Assembly (NCBI GenBank): GCA_039619475.1
Contig: CM077115.1
Coordinates: 505,507,352-505,571,351 of the forward strand
Length of the DNA: 64,000 bases
Direction of reading: 5' to 3'
From: Icerya purchasi
Lineage: Eukaryota; Arthropoda; Insecta; Hemiptera; Monophlebidae
Below the pieces are notes generated by a model. The model was not told the DNA's origin and did not search any database. It saw only the letters and a program-made list of their open reading frames with translations. A program made the translations under genes and the position numbers. Below, piece by piece: positions 50,317 through 60,037 of the stretch. How positions within the stretch are numbered: the first letter of the stretch is position 1; each line of letters starts with the position of its first letter.

Positions 50317-50742
50317 CGTTATACATTCGTACATTACAGTAATTTACATTTAAAAAAAATAAATAAAACACGCCAACATTCCTCTTTGGACATAATTTGA
50401 AAAATTTCGACATCAACAGATCGCAGTTTAATACGTTTTTATTTTTTTTTTTTTGCGGGAATCACCACATGTAACTCCGTTTTTGTGACGATTCTATTTA
50501 TCTTTAATGTTAAAATTCGGAAATGTCTTATATTAAAATTTAACATTAAAGATAAATAGAATCGTCACAAAAACGGAGTTACATGTGATTCCCGCAAAAA
50601 AAAAAAATAAATAAAAACGTATTAAACTGCGATCTGTTGATGTCGAAATTTTTCAAATTATGTCCAAAGAGAAATGTTGGGCGTGTTTTGTTTTTTTGTT
50701 TTTTTTTTAATATAAATTACTGTAGTGCACGGATGTGTAACG
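50317..50742. repeat. Hairpin 2: about 200-bp inverted repeat with the same 24-nt loop
   Basis: The arms at 50317-50514 and 50539-50742 pair around a 24-nt loop (50515-50538). The inner 140 or so bases are almost identical apart from small indels. The outer 60 bases are more diverged (A/T-run differences and transitions). Weak pairing may continue outwards to about 50285 and 50800. The arms are unrelated to those of hairpin 1. Confidence 0.95.
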
Positions 50743-50934
50743 TTATTTTCTTCGCCAATATTAATACGGATACACCTACCCGTTTCAGATCTATAAAAAA
50801 GAACTTAGAAAAAAAAAAAAGATTTTTTAAAAGAAGCTTTAAAGGTTTAGAACGTAATTATTTTAAAATTTCCGATACCTTATTCCGTATTTATGTTTCT
50901 CGTAAGCTAACATTGCATCTATATTAGTAGGCCT

Positions 50935-51055
50935 TTTTTCTTCTGTGCTGCCGGTTAGCTTTGGTCATGTTTTTAACGTGCGAGGGCAACAGAACTCAAA
51001 CCCAGCTCTATTCTCGAGTCAGTCTCCACTGTCTAACCGCCTGTCAGTGCTTTAA
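50935..51055 (-). mobile_element. Possible tRNA-derived SINE of another type
   Basis: The minus strand reads GACAGGCGGTTAGACAGTGG, then about 25 bases later GGGTTTGAGTTC, an imperfect B box (consensus GGTTCGANTCC), and ends near a T/A-rich run at 50933-50942. The layout is tRNA-like, but the body does not match the three clear SINE copies and there is no clean A-tail. Confidence 0.35.
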
Positions 51056-52204
51056 ATGCTGTTTTGTTTTTTTCTTTCGGTTGCAGCGACATAGTTGAAA
51101 CAAGAAAATGGCATATTAATTGATGGCAAAACTGTATCCAGATGGATAGAATCGCATAAAAACGTATCGGAAGAGTGTACCTCGACTACTGATTTTAGAA
51201 AACAGTCTATGAAATGGCTCTTACGTCATCGTTGTAGGGCCATATTTCGGGTCACGGAATCGTGTAACGTGTAATAACGTGAAACGCACGATTACACAGC
51301 GACGCCTATATCATTGAACTCAATGCGAACATCGAAATCTTGGATGTGTACATCGAGCTTAAATTCTAACACTTTATTTCGAAGTCAACTTTTTTTCTTT
51401 TTTTTTCGCAAACCTATACTATTTCGATCTTACTTCCGATAACGTATAATATGCGCCCCCCCCCCCCCTCTTTAGCGTTCCTTTTATGTGATTCCTTTTA
51501 GCGTCCATGCGTGTTACAAAATTTGATACTTAATCTAAATATGGATTTCCTTTTTTATCGTAGCTTCCGAAGATATTCATCTAGTTTTAAAGATTATTTT
51601 GCGGGAGATCGGCATTGGCTGATCGTTTTTTTTTTTTCAGATATATTCGGCTCGAATTAGAGAGATCTAAGATGAAACAGACGGAGAAAGTGGTATGTAG
51701 GAAGTTGATTTGTTGGCGAAAGATGAAATAATCTCTGAGAGGTAAGCGGGACCGTTAATTATTAACGCACATTCAACTTTAGAAAAGTGTAGCGTAATGA
51801 GGGAGATTGTTTGTGTTAAATCCGGTTCTATCTTTACCGTACTCATGCTTAAAGCCAATTTCAAGATATACCGACGACCAGTAAAAACTATTGAAGGTAT
51901 GAATAATAGTAGGGGAAGAAGGTACCATCACACGCACGCAGTGTGTACAGACTGCACTTGTACAACGATAAAAATAATTAAACATTTACTATCGATTTCG
52001 GTAGTGTTTGTAAAATATTCTTTCACGCTAGGCCTGTACAATAAGAATATACGAATATCGGTAGTTACGACTCCCAAAAGTGAATAATACGATTGATAAA
52101 GTTATAACAGTTTAGGCTGCAGGGGGTAAAAAGAGTAAAATATAAATAAATAAATAAATTGTTATAAAATAATTGTTTTCTTTTTAATTTATTCGTACGT
52201 GATT
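51056..52204. other. Unannotated DNA
   Basis: No gene recognised. It contains a C13 run at 51456-51468 and overlapping small frames on both strands at 51.67-52.09 kb without a family signature. Confidence 0.4.
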
Positions 52205-52865
52205 CTTTTTGTGGTGAGGGGGGTGGGGTCAGACAAATGACCCAATAATGTAAAGAAGAGAGGTTAGATTTTAATACGCGCGATAATTGAGAGGGCGAAC
52301 TCGGCGAAAGCAGGAGCAACCTCTAAGGAAACAGTATGTACAAAAGGGGGTTAGGTAAGATGTTTAAGACTTTGGATTGTAGAAGAGAGTGCTCCTGCGA
52401 ACGAAAAGAATATTACAAAAATATTTGGTATCACATACGAAGTCATGGTCATCAAGAATACGATGAAGAGAGGAAAAATAGGAAGTAGGGATAAAGGAAG
52501 AAGTTTCAGAGCAGAGCGAATTATGGAGAAAATAATATAACAGAGCAATTAGATAATGAGGGAAGAGAAAGGCTGAATTAGGTGGGATAAAAGAAGTGAG
52601 GATTACAAAAAGAAGAAACATATCAGCATCATGCCAAGATAATGCGTGTACCCTGATGAAGAATACTGATCAATAAATTGTCCGTTGGGAAAGCAGAGTG
52701 AGCGAACGAATCAGCTAAATTATCTGCGATGATAGAATTTGAATCGAAAAGGAATAAATTCGAATGGAACGAGCTAAAGATTGGCAAGTAGAAAGCGGAT
52801 AGGATTAATCAGATAAGAAGGACGGAAAAAAGGGTCTTCAGCTTTTCTTTAGAGTTGGATCTAAA
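52205..52865 (-). pseudogene. LINE 3' fragment, same family as the 59-kb copy (minus strand)
   Basis: On the minus strand, ADNLADSFAHSAF (complement near 52700-52740) matches the GNNLADFLARSA end of the RNase H domain in the copy at 59.4 kb. DHDFVCDTKYFCNILFVRRS matches its C-terminal DTPYICDSNHIFF tail. The 3' end reads ATTGGGTCATTTGTCTGACC, like the ATTGGGTCAAGGCCGC 3' end of the family. Frameshifts and stops are frequent. A T-run at 52911-52932 lies beyond its 5' side. Confidence 0.65.
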
Positions 52866-53483
52866 CTAAGATTCAGCTGTAAAATAGTGCAAAAGGGAGA
52901 AGTTTTAAACCTTTTTTTTTTTTTTTTTTTTAGCTCAAACAATGTTCATTTGGCCAGCAAACTAATGTTATAATCGGATTTAATAATATACATAATAATT
53001 ACTGGAGAAGTAGGGAAATAGTGATATACAAGGAAAGGAAACTCCATCCTACAATATGGTCGCAACTACAGGGCAGTGCATACAATGCCCGATGAAATTT
53101 ATCAAAAACAAAAGTTAAAAATTAAAACAAAAATAAGTCATCATTCTGCAATATGGCAACTGAGGGGGAATTCCCACAATGCGCCCAATGGTAAAAAGGA
53201 AGCAGTAGCTACAGTAAACAAAGATTATAATGTAAGTGAAAATGAGAAAGTAATAAATAAGTGGATAAAGAATAGAATAAAACTAACCGCCTACATTAAC
53301 AAAATATTAAACTCCAATGAATGAGGGAAAATACATTGAATAAGACAAAAATTAAATCGTAATCGTGTTTTCTTTAATAAGCTTAAAAAGAAAAAAGAAA
53401 ATCTTATCACTGGAACAAAGTAGATGAAAAATGCACGATGTACCTTAAAAAGCTATAGTTATTTTATAATGTTTTCTTTTTTT
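52866..53483. other. Unannotated A-rich DNA
   Basis: An 82-codon + strand frame (53076-53324) is rich in Lys/Asn/Ile and unrecognised. It may be decayed retroelement sequence, but no motif supports this. It ends at the T-run (53469-53481) that borders the next LINE fragment. Confidence 0.4.
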
Positions 53484-54350
53484 TTTTTCTATATCTGAAC
53501 AGAGACATCTGTTAACCAGTCGTCTCTATGCTGTCTGTTGATGAGTTCAACTAGGTCACATGAAGGGATGAACGGAAAAATAACTCCATTAAACGTAGCG
53601 TCAACTACGGCCCTGTAAAGGAGAATGTCTTGGAATCCAACATAGCTGAAGTACTCCTTCCTGTCTTGAGATATTTCAAGTATATTTTTTTTCAATATCG
53701 TAAATGACTGGATGATAGCTGTAATTAAAATTGCTTTGTTTAAGAGCTATTAAAGCACTTTGGCTATCATCAGCAAGTAGAATAAACTGGCTATTACAGT
53801 GGAAAACATTTCTGATATATTCCAACGTACTATCTACAGCCGGAAGCTCCGCAGTAAAAATAGATGCCTCCGATAATAGTTTGAATTTTATCTGTTTACT
53901 CTTTTATTGTGGAGAGGTATTCTATGAGAAACGAATCTCCAGCTGTTAGAAATCTTTACTAAATTTGTTTAGGATATAGGGTAAGTTATAATTACATGAT
54001 CTGATCACGAACTTGTCAGCTAATGCAATTCTTCTAATGTTCAAAGGAAGGATTTTGGTCTTCATCTGCAGACTGGAAGTGTAGAAGGATGGAATATTAC
54101 TTCTCGTATCAAGCCTCAAGCCCCCATATTCTGAATAGTGTATGATTTAAAATGGATTTAGAATTCGAACCATAGAAGAACCATAGTCCAACTGGGACCT
54201 TATTAGGCATTTATAAAGCAATGCTATAGTCATTAGGTCCCCACCCCAACAGAGATTTGTAATGAATGGGATTGAAAACTTTAAGAAGTTGACTATAAAG
54301 GTTGTAAATATGCTGCTTCCAAATTAGTTTTGCAGTCTAAATTTAGTATT
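53484..54350 (-). pseudogene. LINE fragment: RT thumb plus RNase H (minus strand)
   Basis: Reading the minus strand from about 54350: KLIWKQHIYNLYSQLL, then LYKCLIRSQLDYGSSM and ILPLNIRRIALADKFVIRS (the connection after RT). RNase H follows: EASIFTAELPAVDSTLEYIR (catalytic Glu), LADDSQSALIALKQSN (catalytic Asp) and LCWIPRHSPLQG (the W-PSH block). Finally there is a C-terminal FIPSCDLVELINRQHRDDWL. Block order is that of RNase H-bearing LINEs of the I/Jockey-related group. Frames change and stops occur. The copy stops at an A-run on the minus strand (T-run 53469-53481), before any zinc-finger tail. Confidence 0.82.
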
Positions 54351-57300
54351 TAACGTGTTTAGAAAAAGGAATTATTTGATTATTCAGCTGGTTTAAACTT
54401 ATTCACAGGAGAAAAGGTATGTAAAAATGAAGTTGTAAGATTGCTCCTATCAGCGGAAAGAATGTTCGATGAAGAGAAAAGTTTAGAGTTTGTTTAGATT
54501 CGCTTAAGTAGGCGAGAGGAATTAACGTGCGACAGAAAAGTATAATCGGATCGCGCTTAATTCTCGTTCGGGTCGGTCGCTATGATGGGGACAGTATTTG
54601 TTAAATTGTTTCAGAGTTACTTGATTAAAGTGTATGCTATTCGAACCGGTAATGAAGGAACGCGCTGACATTTCCGGCGATCAATAAACGGCAATTATTA
54701 GCCCGTATCCTGTTTAAATGATGTCTTGCTGTAATGTCCTCAGCGGTGCGTCATTAGGAAAATGTGTAACTGAAATGATTTTGATTCGATGACATTTTTG
54801 ATTAGGTATAAAACTGGAAACACTCCCAAGATTTTCTTTTAATCGGTCAAGCACGATCGAACGGCTAAGTAACGTCAAGAAGAGGACAGAAAAACTGGTT
54901 TTTTAGATAAACTTCGGCACCAAAATGAAAATACAGTCTCGTTTTCGTTGAGAGAAAATTTGACTTATTAATCTGTGATGGTTCGAAATTTTTAACCCCC
55001 TGGAGATTGGATAAATTTCTTTTAATAATAATCCTTCTGAAACTTCAGGTAAGACTGTTAAGTCAATTCTTTTCCACAATAAAAAGATTTTGCTTTTTTT
55101 GTTTCATTACTTTTCTTTTTTTTTGATGGTGAAATTAAATCGATCTATTTTAATCAATTTTTTCCGATGTTTTGAATAATATTTCATAGGATAATGACTA
55201 TACCTCATTAGGAGAAACTTTCTCGACCGACGTAAAAGGATTCGATCGGTTAGATTACTTCAAACGCCTCACTATTTGTGTTCTTACTGGGTTTTTTTTT
55301 TCGGATCGCCAGTCGAGACCATTACCCAACATTAACTAACAATATCTGATCGTACCAAGATATAATTGATTCCTTCTTTTTCTAATTTAAACAAAAAAAA
55401 AAAAAAAAAAAACAGACACCTTTTTGCAGCTGCAAAAACTTTTCTAGACAGGATTCGATGCATTTTGAATGATTTATATTTACAAAAGTTCCTCAATGAG
55501 GTTAAGACAGTTTCTCCTATTTAGCTCAGCCGTTTAATTCGGTATTTCTCTGGCAAACTACTTTTACCGTTGCCAGCCCCACGATGCTTTTCGATAAATC
55601 TAAATTGTTGAGACGATCCGCGTATTCTTTGATTTCTTTGGTCCTATTTAAAGTCTGTCGCCCGCTTTTAATAGCGGATGCCAGCAGTCCTAGCTATTCG
55701 AGTTTGTTTGATCCGTTATCATCATCATGTTTCCGTTGGAATCTCTCAGATTTCCCTTTGCACGCTGTTGGCAGCGCCACTTATACGTATTATTTCCACT
55801 TTTCCGTGGATTATTTAACTACATATATCGGTCCACCGTGTACTATCGGGTCGTGTCGTTAAATTTTTTAATGGAGGATTTTACTTTGAAAAAATGGCCG
55901 AACTCGAAGATGATAATCCGGTTTCACGCAAATTTTATTATAATTTTTACCGAATCGTGTAAAAATATCTGAGAGCTAGTTCCGCAATCGGTATAAGACA
56001 TTCTTTCTCTTCGTATTGCTCGATGGCTGGTGTCGTGATTAGCTGTACATTCTCTAGTTGTACAGACATAGGTCATAATATAGTGTCCACGGTAATTGTT
56101 ACATGCTACGAGAATGTGTGTAAGACTGCACTTAGAACTCTGATTGTAAATGTTTGATTTATCGCGATACAAATGCGCAATCTCAAGTGTGATACTAACT
56201 AGCGTGCATATATACGCGGTAGGGTTTGCCATTGCCTTCCATACGGTGTTCTATTAGCGGTTATTTTAATTTAATTTTTCGTAATAATTTCTGTCATCGC
56301 CTGGGATCGACTTCCGCAACTAATCGCGACGACAGATAACAGAGCTGACTTATAAATAATTATTTTTATTTGATATTAGATTCTTGATCAAACATTTTTC
56401 TTTTTTCGAAAATATTTAATTGAATTTTAATTTTTTTGTAAAATACCACGAAGGACTGCGTTCCCGAAACATGTTATCTAGGTTTAAATTTTTAAATTAA
56501 AAAAAAAAAAATTCCGAATAAAAAAGTTGTTTTTACAAAATTATCAAGCGCTTTTTCAGTAATCTTACGACCCGGTGAGAGTCCTATTTATTTTTAAGCT
56601 ACTCGTAACTAGTAATGCTAAATGACGTGTTTTTCTTTTTTTCGGTAATGCGATACGTCACATATTCATTGGGTGGTGTGTGCGACAATAAACAGCAGCC
56701 GTTGTACAGTAATGTTAGTTTTGACGTAATTAGCTACAACCGCTAATTAATATGCGTCCGTACTAGAGGCGGTAGGAATCTTTTTGATCGAGATCCTGAA
56801 GCATCATGAACGTGTCCATCAGTAAAACATACGTGTACAAACATCCGCGCGTCGTCCGCAGAAGTGTTTAATATGCCGATGCCTACTGTTATTAAAGACC
56901 GGTCGCTGGATGTTGTGTGTAATTTCCGATATTAAATATTAACGGATATTATGTGTATATGTTACTGTTATTATTTATTTTCTTCGTAGCTATCGCGAAA
57001 ATAGCTCCTTCCTCTCAAAGCTGAGACCTTGATGAGCGGTTGCAAGTACCCATCTTCAGATATCTAGAACGGGTATTATTTCAAGCTCGCCTTATTTGCT
57101 AATTGCAGTTTCCTCTGAGTTGCGTTCGAAACTGAGCACGGTTAATTATACTGAATACGTTGGTTCGACTTTATATCGATTTATTACGAGATGATTCTGC
57201 TTGTTTGGTTCATGAAATGAAATCCAGCACCTACAGTGAAAAAAAAAAGTATTAGTTGCGACACACTTTTATTTTGAAAATTTTAAAGCGCGATGGGGGT

Positions 57301-57450
57301 TATTTTTTGTAATTACAAAAACTAACATTTCGGTATTTTTGATTTTTCTTTTTTTAGCTTCATCCTTTAAAGAAGTGTTTTCTCGTTCATTTTTTGCTGG
57401 GCTAAAACATTTTAAAAAATCTTTGCCCATCGCAGGGTCGTAGAAGAAGT

Positions 57451-57451
<1 letters not shown>
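54351..57451. other. Unannotated unique DNA
   Basis: No gene or transposon recognised in 3.1 kb. A T/A-run occurs near 55391-55412. The frames at 55584-55972 and 55924-56232 are unrecognised. Confidence 0.4.
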
Positions 57452-57502
<51 letters not shown>

Positions 57503-57582
57503 TGTATATATATATAGGTGTATATATATATATATATATATAGGTGTATATATATATATATATATAGGTGTATATATATAAT
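57452..57582. repeat. TA microsatellite with four GGTG interruptions
   Basis: (TA)n interrupted by GGTG at 57501, 57517, 57543 and 57567, giving a TATAGGTGTATA higher-order motif. It is preceded by unique sequence ending AAGAAGTGTGA. Confidence 0.95.
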
Positions 57583-58735
57583 ATTACGACATTTATAAAG
57601 TGGAAAAGACTGAATGAAGAACTTATTTTTTTACCGGTGACGGCGATGAATACTTTTACTTTTTTAGAATTTTAACGCGACCTACATAGTAAAACGTATA
57701 ACCCTGAAAAACTGCCAAAATTTAACGTTTTTTAAAGATTATTCGTAACATTGTACAAATTTTTTTTGCTGTTCTTTTCTTTTTTTGAAAGTTATTTGTC
57801 CTTTTTCTTTTTAATTACCATTTTTCAGCCTTGAAAAACGCGGATGTTAAAAAGCGGATGAAAAAAGCTTCTTAGGCATATAACTTTCGAAATAAATGTC
57901 AAAACATATACGGGGCCATATATTTGTTCGTGATATTGCTACAGAAGTAATATTAATTTTATTCAAATAGCTCCGATGTAGGTGGTTTGGCGGATAGATT
58001 GATTTCTTTTTATCCTTATTAAAATATTGATTTGACAAGCTCCAAACGGTTTACAGTTGGGCGGGTGGGAATTCACCCATTACATTTTATTAACATTATT
58101 TTACTTTCTTTGATTTTTCCATTTTTTTTTTTATTAATTCGTAGGTCTCACAAAAAATGGAATATCACTAACAATATTTATAACATACGCTTAAGAACTA
58201 ATTATATCATATCTTTCTTCTTTTTTTTTTTTATAACTATGTAAAACTTATTTCCCTTAAAATAAAAATACTTCTTTAGCAGTGTCCTAAATCACAAATA
58301 GCAGATATTATGAACAATTAAAAACTAAAAGAGAAAAATAGATGCATTCCCTTTTCGATCTTTACATCATGCAGTCGACCTTATTCCTCCATCGTCTTGA
58401 GTTTCGTGAATACTTTCCATTAATTTTATCAATAGTTCTCGATTATCTACACAATTAACGTTTCTGGATCGCAATAAGTTTTATCACAATGTAAATCCTC
58501 TTCCTTATCTTATATCTTCTGTTCTTTATATCTCGTTTATTGAATTATAATAATTGAAGCATTTTTCGTGGCATTTCGTTAATTTCACCAAGTTATCCGT
58601 TATAAGAATATTCGCCTTAACCTAGTTCAGAGAAACAATTTTTTTTAAAAACCTTTTTTTTAAAAACCTTTTTTTCTGTTTTTTTTTTTTTTTTTTATTT
58701 TCATTATTACTTTGAGTATTTTCACCTATCGCAAA
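57583..58735. other. Unannotated AT-rich DNA
   Basis: No gene recognised. It ends in T-runs with a short TTTTTTTAAAAACC tandem at 58640-58672. Confidence 0.45.
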
Positions 58736-58965
58736 TTTTTTTTTTTTTCCTACCCTGGGCGCGCCAGCGGCCTTGACCCAACAACATGAACAATTAACAG
58801 TTATAAGTAAATAGAGCCAGGCGGTGAGAAATGGAGAGGACAAAGGGCAGTAGCAATGGGATAACTGAAGGCAATGGGAAGGAAAGGATATAGGTAGCGT
58901 TATAAGAAATCGGAAGAGCGAAAGCTAGAAGTTGGCTGCGTAAAGAAATCAATTGTGTACATTTG
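58736..58965 (-). mobile_element. LINE 3' end with A-tail (minus strand)
   Basis: A T-run (58736-58748) is followed by the family 3' end read in reverse (GGGCGCGCCAGCGGCCTTGA from 58757). Beyond it, the reverse complement aligns with 59.82-60.02 kb, for example CTTATAACGC, CACCGCCTGGCT and TTGGGTCAAGGCCGCTGGCG. So this is a severely 5'-truncated copy of the same LINE, inserted in the opposite orientation to the copy 130 bases to its right. Confidence 0.82.
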
Positions 58966-59091
58966 ATGAAGTGTATGCAGGCGGAATAAATTTAACTTGG
59001 TGGTTGCAATCTGATTTTTACGGCGATGTGATAATTCTACATTAAAACTTTATTTACTTTTATTTATATCTGGAACATTATCTGCTGAGAA

Positions 59092-60037
59092 ATGGTTTTA
59101 AACTTGTTAAACTTTTCTAGTGCGAATTCCGTCCACTGCTGCCATTCATCTTTTCTTTCTCACGTTTTAATCTTCACTGATAATTTCAAGAGTGATGGTG
59201 GCGTGGCTGGTGCATTTACGTCTCCTTCGCTTCATCACTCTGCCGAATCGATCTCCATTCTTTGCGCCATTTCCTTTAAGTATTTCCTCTACAAGCGAAA
59301 TTCTTCTGATCTTTTCCGACTCTAAAGGCCTCCTTCAAGCTATCTCCTCTGACGTTGTCGTTCTCTCAATTTGATCTGTCATCTCCACTTTGCTCTCGTT
59401 CAGTTCCATCCTCACATATTTCCTGCGGGGGTTCCTAGTCATCCCGATGATATAGAGGGCAATAACTTAGCCGACTTTTTAGCTCGTTCAGCCGTCCGCA
59501 ATACTCTACAACTCTTTCCCTTCATCAGACATCCTTTTCCTATTTATAATCATTCCAGAATCAGTACCGTCCTATTCTCAACCGGTTATTTCTGTCTGCC
59601 GTCGTTCCACTGGTTTTTTGTTTTGTTTTTTTTTTTCTTTTTTGGGCGCGCCAGCGGCATTGACCCAACAACATGAAAAATTAAGGAAGGGGTTAAATAA
59701 AAAGACGATTAGGAATTGGATCCTTTATTTTGATTCAGAATCAATCACATTCTTTACTCCCCGCTGATACTCCGTATATTTGTGATTCTAATCACATCTT
59801 TTTTTTATGTTCCACTCTTCTCAATGGACGCCCCCTTCTCTATACGTCCAACTTTTATCTTTGGGTCTTCTTACTCCTTATAACGCAACCTGTATCCGTT
59901 TCCTCCCATTGTCTTCTGCTGCCCCCTGGCTACTGTCTTTTTCGTCTTCCATCTCTGACCGCCTGGCTATTTACCGATTTGGTTTATCAACATGATATTG
60001 GGTCAAGGCCGCTGGCGCGCCTAAGCAAAAAAAAAAA
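59092..60037 (+). pseudogene. LINE 3' part: RNase H, C-terminal tail and A-tail
   Basis: RNase H motifs run in order across several frames: IFTDNFKSDGGVAGAF (first Asp, near 59170), a decayed SAESISIL (Glu region), IFSDSKGLLQAISS (third Asp, near 59310), and VPSHPDDIEGNNLADFLARS (near 59431-59490). The C-terminal tail DTPYICDSNHIFFLCS lies near 59767-59815. The 3' end TTGGGTCAAGGCCGCTGGCG runs into an A11 tail ending at 60037. The reading frame is broken by frameshifts and by a LINE 3'-end insertion at about 59614-59705. Endonuclease and RT are missing. RT belonging to this family is plausibly the fragment at 1.35-2.26 kb. Confidence 0.88.
59614..59705 (-). mobile_element. Short LINE 3'-end insertion nested in a LINE
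   Basis: A T-rich run (59614-59643) and the reverse family 3' end (GGGCGCGCCAGCGGCATTGA from 59644) interrupt the + strand LINE between its RNase H and C-terminal tail. On the minus strand it reads as the last 50-60 bases of the family followed by an A-tail. Its right boundary is uncertain. Confidence 0.72.

Noticed and set aside
50637..50927. 96-codon + strand frame across the right arm of hairpin 2
   Set aside because: It runs through the palindrome arm and A/T runs and has no protein family signature.
58736..60037. Apparent 1.3-kb transposon with long terminal inverted repeats (GGGCGCGCCAGCGGC... and its complement)
   Set aside because: Both ends are 3' ends of the same LINE family with A-tails in opposite orientation, so they are independent insertions.
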